A stretch of 64,000 nucleotides of DNA, from contig NZ_NCSM01000013.1 of NCBI RefSeq assembly GCF_002224125.1, forward strand, positions 155,434-219,433. Direction: 5' to 3'. How positions within the stretch are numbered: the stretch's first letter is position 1; every line of letters begins with the position of its first letter. Source of the DNA: Streptomyces sp. NBS 14/10. GTDB lineage: Bacteria > Actinomycetota > Actinomycetes > Streptomycetales > Streptomycetaceae. The position numbers and the translations under genes were made by a program. Below, in pieces: positions 25,426-34,248 of the stretch. A model generated the notes under the pieces. It saw nothing but the letters and a program-made list of their open reading frames with translations. It was not told where the DNA came from and did no database searches.

Positions 25426-25847
25426 GCCGTGGCCCCGCCGCCGTCGCCCGCGGCCACCCGGGGCGCGGCACGCAGATGGTCGCCGATCTGCTCGACCAGC
25501 TCGTTCATGTTGTGGCCGATGATGCCGACGTCGGCCTCGTCCTCCGCGATGACCGCGAGGTGGGCGCCCTCACCGGCCTCCACGATGAACAGGATGCCGC
25601 CGTGGAACTCCGTCATCGACTGCCGGACGCCGCCGCTGCCGTCGCCGAACTCGATGGACGCGCCGTGCGACAGGCTCTGGATCCCCGAGGCGATGGCCGC
25701 CAGTTGGTCGGCCTGGTCGAGGGACAGGCCGGAGGTGAGGCACAGTTTGAGACCGTCTCTGGAGAGCACCAGCGCGTGGCGGGCGCCGGGGGTCTTCTTC
25801 AGCAGGTTCTCCAGCAACCAGTCCAAGCTGCGATCTGTGGTGTTCAT
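25422..25847 (-). CDS. Roadblock/LC7 protein (CvnB-type)
   Basis: 141 residues from the ATG at 25847. Roadblock fold: LDWLLENLLKKTPGARHALVLSRDGLKLC, QADQLAAIASGIQSLSHGAS, GILFIVEAGEGAHLAVIAED. Roadblock proteins act as partners or activators of small GTPases. It lies between CvnA (14 bp) and CvnC. Confidence 0.94.
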   Translation of the reverse strand: MNTTDRSLDWLLENLLKKTPGARHALVLSRDGLKLCLTSGLSLDQADQLAAIASGIQSLSHGASIEFGDGSGGVRQSMTEFHGGILFIVEAGEGAHLAVIAEDEADVGIIGHNMNELVEQIGDHLRAAPRVAAGDGGGATA

Positions 25848-25861
25848 CGGGGTTCCTTCTG

Positions 25862-27445
25862 TCACGGCTGGTCGTTCTCGGGAGACGTCTCGGGGGTGGC
25901 GTGGGCTTCGGCCGCCTGGTCGTCGGCGCACGGGGCCGACTCGGCCGCGGGGCAGGGAGCGCCGCCGCGGGCGGCCTGGCGGAAGGCGCCGAGGCGGGTG
26001 GCGTCGGGGCGCGGGCGGTCGGAGGGTGCCTTGCGCTCCTGGGGGGCGGCGGGCCGGGAGGCCGCGGCCAGCGTCTCACCGCGGCGGCGCTTGGGCAGTC
26101 CGCCGGTCGACTCGGCGCTCGTGGGCTGCGGGGCGGCGGCCGGACCGGGGTCCGGGGCGCCGGCCGGGGCGGGGGCGGCCGTCCGGGTGGGGGTGGCGGT
26201 GGGGGCGGCCGAGCGGTTCGTGGCCTGGGGGGTGGCCGGACGGGCCGCGGAGGAGCGGGTGGCCGGGGCCGGGTTGGTCGCGGCGTCCTGGCTCACATGG
26301 GTGATCAGCTGCTGCGGGATCAGGACGACGACGCCGGTGCCGCCGCGCGAGGAGGGCCGGAAGGAGACCGTCAGGTTGTGCTTACGGGCCAGCTGCCCGA
26401 CGACCGCGAGCCCGAGCCGGGTGCCGGAGAGCGTGGTCAGGTCCAGAGGGTCGGAGGAGACGGCCTTCTCGGCGCGGGCGAGGGCGGCCGGGCCCATGAC
26501 CAGACCGCCGTCCTCGACGGTCACCACGACGCCGGTGTGCGTCTCCTGGACGTACACGTGCACCTCCTCGGTGGGAGGCGAGAACGTGGCGGCGTTGTCC
26601 ATGAGTTCGGCGAGGGCGTGCATGACACCCTCGGCGGCGTAACCGGCGACCGCGGCGGTGCTGGCCGAGTGGATCCGGACCCGCTGGTAGGCGCTGATCC
26701 GGCCGACCGCGCCGCGCAGCACGCTCTCCATGACGATCGGCTTGGTCCAGCGGCGCCCGGAGCGGGCACCGGTGAGGACCGCGATGCTGTCCGCGATACG
26801 GCCTGCCTGTGCGGTGGTGTGATCGAGCTTCAGCAGGTCGCCGAGGACGGCCTCGTCATGCCGGTTCTCCATCTCCCGCAGGTCGGCGAGCATGCTGGTG
26901 GCCAGCGCCTGCACCCGGCCGGCGGCGTTGGCGCAGGCCGCCATGGCCGAGGCGCGCATACGCTCACCGGTGGCCACTTCCCGCACCAGCATCTTGAGCA
27001 CCCGGTCGTGCGCCCCGCTGGCGGGCGCGGGCAGCGTGGAGAGCACGGTGTCCACCGTCTCGCCTTCGCGCAGCTGCCCCACCGCAGATGGAATCGTTTC
27101 ATCAGCGAGCTTCGCGGCCTCGGCCTCCATCACCGCCGTACGCCGCGTGACTTCGGCCTGCATGGCCGCCGTACGCCGCGCGGCGTCGGCCTCCACGGCC
27201 GCCAGGCGCGCCTGGAGCCGCCGTACGGCCTGTGCGCGGGCCGAGGCGAACGCGGCGACCACACACAGCAGAACGGCGGCCACACCGCAGAACAGGCCGA
27301 CGGACGCCCGGTGGGCGGAGGGCACTTCGGCCGTCACCCAAGCGCCCACACCGCCGACGACCACGGCGGCCAGCAGCGGTACGGCCAGGGCCTGCCGCGT
27401 CATGGGGAGCCCTTTGACGGGTTGGCTGGATATATGTGCTGACAT
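25862..27445 (-). CDS. Conservon sensor kinase-like protein (CvnA-type)
   Basis: 527 residues from 27445; MTRQALAV at 27403 is an alternative start. Two N-terminal membrane helices (LAVPLLAAVVVGGVGAW and GLFCGVAAVLLCVVAAFA), a coiled coil at about 65-115 (repeated AxxxAxxARRTA), then a GHKL ATPase domain: N box ELMDNAATFS, G1 VEDGGLVMG, G2 GTRLGLAVVGQLA. The histidine-kinase H box is not obvious; CvnA proteins are thought to bind ATP and sense rather than phosphorylate a response regulator. A long Ala/Pro/Thr-rich C-terminal tail (about 390-527) is disordered. First gene of the conservon. Confidence 0.94.
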   Translation of the reverse strand: MSAHISSQPVKGLPMTRQALAVPLLAAVVVGGVGAWVTAEVPSAHRASVGLFCGVAAVLLCVVAAFASARAQAVRRLQARLAAVEADAARRTAAMQAEVTRRTAVMEAEAAKLADETIPSAVGQLREGETVDTVLSTLPAPASGAHDRVLKMLVREVATGERMRASAMAACANAAGRVQALATSMLADLREMENRHDEAVLGDLLKLDHTTAQAGRIADSIAVLTGARSGRRWTKPIVMESVLRGAVGRISAYQRVRIHSASTAAVAGYAAEGVMHALAELMDNAATFSPPTEEVHVYVQETHTGVVVTVEDGGLVMGPAALARAEKAVSSDPLDLTTLSGTRLGLAVVGQLARKHNLTVSFRPSSRGGTGVVVLIPQQLITHVSQDAATNPAPATRSSAARPATPQATNRSAAPTATPTRTAAPAPAGAPDPGPAAAPQPTSAESTGGLPKRRRGETLAAASRPAAPQERKAPSDRPRPDATRLGAFRQAARGGAPCPAAESAPCADDQAAEAHATPETSPENDQP

Positions 27446-27688
27446 CTCTCAGGTCCTCAGGGGCGCGATCGAGGGTTGAGGGCGGTTTCGAGCCATGGGC
27501 GGCACATCGTAGTACCGCACACAGGCTTTTGACCGGCTCGCTCGCCAATCGGACCTTGACATCCCGTCAGCACCGCGGAACAAACGCCGGATGACCCCTG
27601 CGTGTCGACCACTGAACCCCCGTCAAACACCAGCAAACAGAATGAGCCGCTCCGGTCCGTACGTCCACCCACACGGCGCGATCTCTGT
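27446..27688. other. Intergenic region upstream of the conservon
   Basis: The gap between the conservon start and the next gene (320 bp to 27765) must carry the conservon promoter, on the reverse strand. No clear -10/-35 pair or operator could be assigned; the hairpin at 27689 lies in the same gap. Confidence 0.5.
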
Positions 27689-27711
27689 CGACGCTAGCGC
27701 GCCTAGCGTCG
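27689..27711. terminator. Perfect 9-bp inverted repeat
   Basis: CGACGCTAG-CGCGC-CTAGCGTCG. It is 54 bp downstream of the stop of the SpoIIE gene (reverse strand) and about 245 bp upstream of the conservon. Terminator or operator; CTAG-containing repeats are rare in this genome. Confidence 0.6.
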
Positions 27712-27765
27712 CCAGAATCGAGGTGATGTCATCCACCGAGCGTCGCGAACGCGAACGAGCGCCTC

Positions 27766-30516
27766 TCAGGGCAGGGCCAGCTCCGCCCAGATGACCTTGC
27801 CGTCGGCCGTGTAGCGGGTCCCCCAGCGCTCCGCGAACTGCGCGACCAGGAACAGCCCGCGGCCCCCCTCGTCCGTCGTCGCCGCGTACCGCAGATGCGG
27901 CGAGGTGCTGCTGGTGTCGGACACCTCGCAGATGAGATTGCGATCGCGGATGAGTTGCACCCGGATCGGACCGGCGGCGTAGCGGATCGCATTGGTGATC
28001 AGTTCGCTGAGCACCAGCTCCGCGGTGAAGGCCATGTCCGGCATCGCCGCAGGCAGCCCCCACTCCGTCAGCTGCCCGATGGCCGCGGCCCGCACCTCGG
28101 CCACCGCCGCCGGATCGCAGGGCACGTCCCAGCTCGCCACCCGGTCGGATCCCAGCACCCGGGTGCGGGCCACGATCAGCGCGATGTCGTCGGTGGGGCG
28201 CGCGGGCAGCACGGCGTCCAGCACGTCCGCGCAGGTCTGGTCGGGCGTACGGCCGGGGTGGGCGAGGGCCTCGCGCAGCAGCTCGAGCCCGGCGTCGATC
28301 TCCCGTCTGCGGTCCTCGATGAGCCCGTCCGTGTACAGCACCAGCTGGCTGCCCTCGGCCAGCTCCAGCTCGGCCGTCTCGAAGGGCAGGCCGCCCAGGC
28401 CCAGCGGCGGCCCGGCGGGCAGGTCGATGAACTGCACGGAGCCGTCGGGGGCGACGACCGCGGGCGGCGGATGTCCGGCGCGGGCCATCGCGCAGCGCCG
28501 GGTCACCGGGTCGTAGATCGCGTACAGACAGGAGGCCCCGGTGATCCCGGCACCGCCCTCCAGGCTCTCCGAGGTCTCGTCCTGGTCGATCCGGGCGACC
28601 AGGTCGTCGAGGTGGGAGAGGAGTTCGTCGGGCGGCAGGTCGAGGGTGGAGAAGTTGTGCACGGCGGTGCGCAGCCGCCCCATCGTGGCCGCCGCGTGCA
28701 GTCCGTGCCCGACCACATCGCCCACCACCAGCGCCACCCGGGCCCCCGGCAGCGGAATCACATCGAACCAGTCGCCGCCCACCCCCGACTCCGCCGGCAG
28801 ATACCGGTACGCCACATCCAGCGCGCTCTGCTCGGGCAGGGCGCGGGGCAGCAGGCTGTGCTGGAGCGTCACCGCCATGGTGTGCTCGCGGGTATAGCGC
28901 CGGGCGTTGTCGATGCAGACGGCGGCGTGGGAGGCCAGCTCCTCGGCGAGGGCGATCTCGTCCTCCTCGAAGGGGGCGTTCTTCTCCATGCGCCAGAAGC
29001 TGACCATGCCCAGCATGACGCCCCGGGCCCGCAGCGGCACCGTCACCAGCGACCGGACGCCGTAGTCGATGGCCAGGCCGGTCTGTTCCGGGTCCTGGGC
29101 GCGCCAGCCGTGGGCTTCCCTCAGGTCCGGTTCGACCGCCGCCTGCCCGCTGGTGAAGCCCTGGGCCTGCGGGGTGGAGGAGATGAACGAGAAGTGGGTG
29201 CCCACCTGGTAGAAGGGGTGGTCGTCGCTGATGCCGCGGACCGCCGCGCGGCACATCTCGATACCGCCCACCGCCAGCGGCTCCTCGCCGCGCAGCACGG
29301 GCTCCGCCAGGTCGACGGTGACGAAGTCGGCGAACCGCCCCACCGCGACCTGGGCCAGCTCCTCGGCGGTCCGGCCGACGTCCAGCGTGGTGCCGATCTC
29401 CACGCTGGCGTCGTACAGCAGCTTGAGGTGCTTCTGCGCCACCTCCGCCCGCCCCGACAGGGCGCGCAGCTCGGTGGAGTCCCGCAGGGTCGCCACGCTG
29501 CCGGGCGGGCCGCCGTCGCGGTCCGTGGGGCGGTTGTTGACCGCGAGCAGCCGGTCCCCGGCCACCAGCACCTCGTCGGAGACGACCTGCCCGGACGCCA
29601 GCGCCTGGGCCATCTGCGGCTCCAGGCCGAGCTCGGTGACGGCCCGGCCCTCCGGGTATTCGGGCAGGTCGAGCAGGCGGCGCGCCTCGTCGTTGGCCAG
29701 CATCAGCCGGCCGCCGCCGTCGACGATCAGCACGCCTTCCCGTACGGAGTGCAGCACCGCGTCGTGGTGCTCGTACATGCGGGTCATCTCGGCCGGGTCC
29801 AGGCCGTGGGTCTGCCGCCGCAGCCGTCTGCTGACCAGCGCCGTGCCGCCGGTGGCCAGGGCGAGCGAGGCGCCGGCCGCGCCGATGAGGATCGGCATCT
29901 GGCGGTTGGCCAGGCCGCTGACCTTGCTGACCGTGATGCCCGAGGCCACCAGGCCGATGACCTTGCCCCGGCTGTCGGTGACGGGCACCACGGCCCGTAC
30001 GGAGGGGCCGAGCGTGCCCGTGTACGTCTCGGTGACGGTGTGGCCCTGGACTGCGGGGCGATAGCTGCCGAGGAAATGGTGGCCGATCCGTGAGGTGTCG
30101 GGGTGGGTGTAGCGGATCCCCTTCGTGTTCAGGACCACGATGAAGTCGACCCCGGCGTCCTTGCGCGCCGCTTCGGCCAGCGGCTGGAGCACCGCGGTCG
30201 GCTGGGGGGAGCGCAGCGCGGCCGGCATGCCCGGTGCGTCGGCGAAGGTCTCGGCGACGGCGAGCGAGCGGTGCCGGGCCTCATTGGTGGCGTCGTGCCG
30301 GACCTGGAGGACGAGGGCTACGGACGCGGCGGCGATCAGCAGCAGGACGATCACCAGCTGCAGCAGAAAGACCTGGCCGGCGACGCTGCGCGTACTCAGC
30401 CAAGAGCCAGAGCGCCGCCCCGCCGCCTCCGGGCGCTCACGCCGCCGACTCCGTGGGCGCCGACCGGGGAACGTACGGGCAGCCAGTACCCACGATCGAC
30501 CCTTAAACCGGGCCAT
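27766..30516 (-). CDS. Membrane sensor with PAS, GAF, SpoIIE phosphatase and ATPase domains
   Basis: 916 residues from the ATG at 30516 (MARFKGRSW). Order: cytoplasmic basic N-terminus, TM (LQLVIVLLLIAAASVALVL), extracellular CitA/DcuS-like sensor (about 70-190), TM (PILIGAAGASLALATGG), PAS (about 235-350), GAF (about 370-540), SpoIIE-type PP2C phosphatase (GGDWFDVI, VVGDVVGHGLHAAATM), and a C-terminal RsbW-like ATPase (LSELITNAIRYAAG, DEGGRGLFLVAQFAERWG). Phosphatase and anti-sigma-type kinase are fused, so it may act on an anti-sigma antagonist in response to an extracellular ligand. Confidence 0.93.
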   Translation of the reverse strand: MARFKGRSWVLAARTFPGRRPRSRRRERPEAAGRRSGSWLSTRSVAGQVFLLQLVIVLLLIAAASVALVLQVRHDATNEARHRSLAVAETFADAPGMPAALRSPQPTAVLQPLAEAARKDAGVDFIVVLNTKGIRYTHPDTSRIGHHFLGSYRPAVQGHTVTETYTGTLGPSVRAVVPVTDSRGKVIGLVASGITVSKVSGLANRQMPILIGAAGASLALATGGTALVSRRLRRQTHGLDPAEMTRMYEHHDAVLHSVREGVLIVDGGGRLMLANDEARRLLDLPEYPEGRAVTELGLEPQMAQALASGQVVSDEVLVAGDRLLAVNNRPTDRDGGPPGSVATLRDSTELRALSGRAEVAQKHLKLLYDASVEIGTTLDVGRTAEELAQVAVGRFADFVTVDLAEPVLRGEEPLAVGGIEMCRAAVRGISDDHPFYQVGTHFSFISSTPQAQGFTSGQAAVEPDLREAHGWRAQDPEQTGLAIDYGVRSLVTVPLRARGVMLGMVSFWRMEKNAPFEEDEIALAEELASHAAVCIDNARRYTREHTMAVTLQHSLLPRALPEQSALDVAYRYLPAESGVGGDWFDVIPLPGARVALVVGDVVGHGLHAAATMGRLRTAVHNFSTLDLPPDELLSHLDDLVARIDQDETSESLEGGAGITGASCLYAIYDPVTRRCAMARAGHPPPAVVAPDGSVQFIDLPAGPPLGLGGLPFETAELELAEGSQLVLYTDGLIEDRRREIDAGLELLREALAHPGRTPDQTCADVLDAVLPARPTDDIALIVARTRVLGSDRVASWDVPCDPAAVAEVRAAAIGQLTEWGLPAAMPDMAFTAELVLSELITNAIRYAAGPIRVQLIRDRNLICEVSDTSSTSPHLRYAATTDEGGRGLFLVAQFAERWGTRYTADGKVIWAELALP

Positions 30517-30691
30517 ACACCTACATCTACACCGCGTCTTCCCGGAAGGCGAACCCCCCATGGCTCCGCAGGTGCCGACCCGGGCAACCTATGCAAACCT
30601 GAAAAAGGTGTAATTAGCCATAATTGCCGCATTTCATCGGCCGTTCGGCGGTCGTTCGGCGGTGGTGTCGGCAGGGACGAAGGAGCCCGCA

Positions 30692-31189
30692 ATGGCCAGT
30701 CACGTCGGTGGAGTTCAGCCGCAAGCCGCGCCAAGTGCGCACCACCGGGCAGCGGAGAGCGGATGGATCGTCTTCGCGGCCGTCATGATGATCTTCGCGG
30801 GGCTCTTGGCCCTCAGCCAGGGCATCTCGGCCATCCGCAATGACCAGGTGTTCGTGGTCACCCGCCACTACGCCTTCGCGTTCGACCTCACCGGGTGGGG
30901 ATGGGTTCACGCGATCGTCGGCGCCCTCGCCGTGGTGGCCGGTGCGGCCCTGTTCACCGGCGCCATGTGGGCCCGGGTGGTCGGCGTGGTGCTGGCGGGT
31001 CTCAGCCTGATCGCCAACTTCCTGTGGCTGCCCTACTACCCGGTCTGGGCCGTGGCGCTGCTCATCCTGGACGCCCTCGTCATCTGGGCGCTGTGCACGG
31101 GGCCCGGTATGGCCGAACGGGCGCAGCGAGAGGCAAGCATGGGCCAGCAGGGGCAGCAGGGACAGGGCCCGCCGGTCACAAGCCGATGA
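30692..31189 (+). CDS. Four-helix membrane protein (DUF7144-like)
   Basis: 165 residues from the ATG at 30692, with AAGGAG upstream. Four hydrophobic segments (WIVFAAVMMIFAGLLALSQG, GWVHAIVGALAVVAGAALFTG, GVVLAGLSLIANFLWLPYYP, VALLILDALVIWALC). The topology and the YYP motif after helix 3 fit small actinobacterial membrane proteins of the DUF7144 type. Gln-rich tail. Function unknown; it overlaps the 3' end of the convergent SpoIIE gene by 14 bp. Confidence 0.8.
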   Translation: MASHVGGVQPQAAPSAHHRAAESGWIVFAAVMMIFAGLLALSQGISAIRNDQVFVVTRHYAFAFDLTGWGWVHAIVGALAVVAGAALFTGAMWARVVGVVLAGLSLIANFLWLPYYPVWAVALLILDALVIWALCTGPGMAERAQREASMGQQGQQGQGPPVTSR

Positions 31190-32387
31190 CCACCAGCGCC
31201 GTATCGTCCGCGACGGTCCCGCCCGTGACGCCGAGGTCGACCAGCAGCGCGTCGGCCAGCTGCTCGGGCTCAAGACCGCCGTGCCGGGACAGGCTGTCGG
31301 CGAGCCGGCCGAGCCCGACGTCGATGTCCTCGTCACGCCGCTCGATGAGCCCGTCGGTGTACAGCACCAGGATGCCGCCCGGCGTGTACTGAAGGGTGGC
31401 CTGGGGCCGGTCCACATGCTCGGGGCGGGCGCCCAGCGGCGGATCGGTGGCCTCGTCGAGCCGTACGACATCTCCCTCGGCCCGCAACAGCAGCGGCGGC
31501 GGATGGCCTGCGCAGCTGTAGCAGATGGTCCGCGCCGACCGGTCGATGACCGCCTGCACGGCCGTCGCGGCCAGCGCCCCCTCGATGGAGCGCGAGTACA
31601 GGCCGAGCGCCTCCAGCGCCCTCGCGGGGCCGTCGGCGGCCCGGATGGCCGCGCTCAGCGCGCTGCGCAGCTGCCCCATCACGCAGGCGGCCTCAAGGCC
31701 CTGGCCCACCACATCGCCCACCGCCGCCGCGATCCGGCCGTAGGGCAGCTCGGACACCTCGTACCAGTCGCCGCACACATTGAGCGAGCCGACGGCGGGC
31801 CGGTAGCGGACCGCCACACGCAGATACAACCCGTGGACCAGCGGGGGCAGCATGGCCTGCTGGAGCGCCAGCGCCGTCGACCGCTCCCGGGCGTGCGCCT
31901 CCCGCAGCCGCTCGTTGAGCTCCTGCAGCTCACGGGCCCTGGTGTGCAGGTCGGCGTCCATCTCCGCGGTGCGTTCGAGCGGCGCCTGCGCCCGCTCCCG
32001 GACGAAGTCCGTCACGTCCTCCACCCGGTGAATGATCAGCTGGACCGAGCCGTCCGGGCCCAGGACCGGGGTGTTGATCGGGCTCCAGTACCGCTCCTCG
32101 AACCGCCCCTCGTCCCTCCGCCCCCTGCCCTCGCCCTCGCCGCACTCGCCCTCGCCGCCCGAGACGGGGATGTCGTACTTCTGCAGCGCCATGCTGTCCC
32201 GCTCGCCCGTCGCCAGAACCCGCCTCAGGGAGGCGCCCAGATTGCGGGTCCCGGTGGCGTTCGGGTCCTCCGGATTGTCGGGGAAGGCGTCGAAGATATG
32301 GCGGCCGAGCAGATCCTCGCGCCTGCACCGGGTGGCTTTCAGATACGCCTGATTGACCGCGACGATCACCAGATCGGGGCCCACCAC
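31176..32387 (-). CDS. PAS/SpoIIE phosphatase with an unusual start
   Basis: 403 residues if begun at the first usable codon (GTG, 32387). PAS domain (VAVNQAYLKATRCRREDLLG, HIFDAFPDNPEDPN), coiled coil (about 135-180), SpoIIE phosphatase (VCGDWYEVSEL, AAVGDVVGQGLEAACVM, LVLYTDGLIERR, DDTALVVIG). The PAS fold normally begins about 20 residues earlier, and the upstream frame does encode that part (YEALFEATPSPNLV), but no ATG, GTG, TTG or CTG precedes it before a stop near 32510. Either a rare start codon or a small sequence change is involved. It converges on the membrane-protein gene. Confidence 0.85.
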   Translation of the reverse strand: MVGPDLVIVAVNQAYLKATRCRREDLLGRHIFDAFPDNPEDPNATGTRNLGASLRRVLATGERDSMALQKYDIPVSGGEGECGEGEGRGRRDEGRFEERYWSPINTPVLGPDGSVQLIIHRVEDVTDFVRERAQAPLERTAEMDADLHTRARELQELNERLREAHARERSTALALQQAMLPPLVHGLYLRVAVRYRPAVGSLNVCGDWYEVSELPYGRIAAAVGDVVGQGLEAACVMGQLRSALSAAIRAADGPARALEALGLYSRSIEGALAATAVQAVIDRSARTICYSCAGHPPPLLLRAEGDVVRLDEATDPPLGARPEHVDRPQATLQYTPGGILVLYTDGLIERRDEDIDVGLGRLADSLSRHGGLEPEQLADALLVDLGVTGGTVADDTALVVIGL

Positions 32388-32588
32388 CAGATTCGGACTC
32401 GGGGTGGCCTCGAAAAGCGCTTCATAGTCGATCTGCCGTCCCGTGGCCCGCTCCCTGCTTGTGCCCGTTGTGCCCGCTACGCCGCACCCACGGGGTGAAC
32501 CGCGTGCTCAAGCCCAATCTATGGCGGTATCGCGGCCACCGCACGCGGCCGGGGTGCGCGGGCGGGCGGAAAGGGCGAGGCTGAAGCC

Positions 32589-34127
32589 ATGCTGCTGGCC
32601 GAAGTCGCCCGTACCTCCCGCGAGGTCGCGGCCACCTCCGCCCGCTCGGAGAAGATCGCGGCCCTGGCCCGGCTGCTCAGCCGCGTCGAGCCCGCCGAGG
32701 CGTCCGTGGTGATCACCTACCTCGCGGGCAGGCTGCCGCAACGCCGTATCGGGGTGGGCTGGGCCGGACTGCGGGTACGCCCGGAACCGGCCGCCGGGCC
32801 CCGCCTCGGAGTACTCGACGTCCACCAGGCCCTGGACCGGGTCGCCGCCGTCTCCGGCACCGGCGCCACCACCGAGCGCAAGCGGCTGGTCTCCGGGCTG
32901 ATGTCCGCCGCCACCGAGGACGAGCAGGCCTTTCTGCTCGGGCTGATCGGCGGGGAGCTGCGCCAGGGCGCGCTGGACGCGCTCGCCGTCGAGGGGCTTT
33001 CGGCCGCGGTCGGCGCGCCCCCCGCCGAGGTGCGCCGCGCGGTGATGCTCGGCGGCTCATTGGGCGCGGTCGCCCGGGCGCTGCTGGAGAGCGGGCCGCC
33101 GGCGCTGTCCGAGTTCGGTCTCGAGGTGGGGCGGCCGGTGCTGCCGATGCTCGCCCACAGCGCACGGGACCTGGACGAGGCCCTGGACCGGCTCGGCCCC
33201 TGCGCGGTCGAGGAGAAGCTGGACGGCATCCGGGTGCAGGTGCACCGGGACAAGGAGACCGTACGCGTCTACACCCGCACCCTCGACGAGATCACCGACC
33301 GCCTGCCGGAGGTGGTCGCGGCCGCCCGTGAGCTGGCGGTGGAGCGGGCGGTCCTCGACGGCGAGGTGATCGCCCTCGGCGCCGACGGCAGGCCCCGGCC
33401 GTTCCAGGAGATCTCCGGCCGGGTCGGCGCACGGCTCGACGTGGCCGGGGCCAGCGCCTCGCTGCCGCTGTACCCCGTCTTCTTCGATCTGCTGGCCGTG
33501 GACGACCGGGACCTGCTCGACCTGCCCGCCCGCGACCGCCATGCCGAACTGGCCCGGGTGGCGCCCGCGCCCCGGCGGGTCCGCAGGCTGGTGGCCGAGG
33601 ATCCGCGGGACGAGGCGACCCGGCGGGCGGCGCGCGAGTTCGCCGCCGATGTGCTGGCCCGCGGGCACGAGGGCGTCATGGCCAAGTCCCTCGACGCCCC
33701 GTACAGCGCGGGCCGGCGCGGCGCGTGCTGGCTCAAGGTCAAACCGGTGCACACGCTCGACCTGGTCGTACTGGCCGCCGAATGGGGCCACGGCCGCCGC
33801 ACCGGCAAGCTGTCCAACCTCCACCTCGGCGCCCGGCGCCCGGACGGCACCTACGCCATGCTCGGCAAGACCTTCAAGGGGCTCACCGACAAGCAGCTCG
33901 GCTGGCAGACGGAGACGCTGCTGCGGCTGGCCGTCAGCGACGACGGATGGGTGGTGCGGGTGCGGCCCGAACTGGTCGTGGAGGTCGCCTTCGACTCGCT
34001 CCAGCGGTCCTCCCGCTATCCGGAGGGGGTGACGCTGCGCTTCGCGCGGGTGCTGCGCTACCGCGAGGACAAGCCGGCGGAGGAGGCGGACACGGTCGAG
34101 ACGGTGCTGGCGCTGCGCGGCGCGTGA
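32589..34127 (+). CDS. ATP-dependent DNA ligase (LigB/LigC-type)
   Basis: 512 residues, the length of mycobacterial LigB. N-terminal helical DNA-binding domain (about 1-190), adenylation domain with lysine motif EEKLDGIRV (Lys210), motif III (PLYPVFFDLLAVDD), motif IV (HEGVMAKSLDAPYSAG), motif V (CWLKVKP), and OB-fold domain (VVRVRPELVVEVAFD). The enzyme seals nicks using ATP; it supplements the NAD-dependent LigA and serves repair. RBS not obvious, start from the family length. Confidence 0.94.
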   Translation: MLLAEVARTSREVAATSARSEKIAALARLLSRVEPAEASVVITYLAGRLPQRRIGVGWAGLRVRPEPAAGPRLGVLDVHQALDRVAAVSGTGATTERKRLVSGLMSAATEDEQAFLLGLIGGELRQGALDALAVEGLSAAVGAPPAEVRRAVMLGGSLGAVARALLESGPPALSEFGLEVGRPVLPMLAHSARDLDEALDRLGPCAVEEKLDGIRVQVHRDKETVRVYTRTLDEITDRLPEVVAAARELAVERAVLDGEVIALGADGRPRPFQEISGRVGARLDVAGASASLPLYPVFFDLLAVDDRDLLDLPARDRHAELARVAPAPRRVRRLVAEDPRDEATRRAAREFAADVLARGHEGVMAKSLDAPYSAGRRGACWLKVKPVHTLDLVVLAAEWGHGRRTGKLSNLHLGARRPDGTYAMLGKTFKGLTDKQLGWQTETLLRLAVSDDGWVVRVRPELVVEVAFDSLQRSSRYPEGVTLRFARVLRYREDKPAEEADTVETVLALRGA

Positions 34128-34183
34128 GGACCGTACGGGGCCGGACGCGGGCCCGTGCGGCGCCGGTCACCGCCGCGTCGTGA

Positions 34184-34234
34184 GGACCGTACGGAGCCGC
34201 GGACCGTACAGAGCCGCGGACCGTACGGAGGAGC
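34184..34234. repeat. 17-bp tandem repeat downstream of the ligase
   Basis: GGACCGTACGGAGCCGC (34184-34200) is followed by a one-base variant (34201-34217) and a third, diverging copy. GACCGTACGG also appears at about 34129. It occupies the gap between convergent ligase and RibB-like genes. Confidence 0.75.
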
Positions 34235-34248
34235 CGGTCTCGGCCCCG

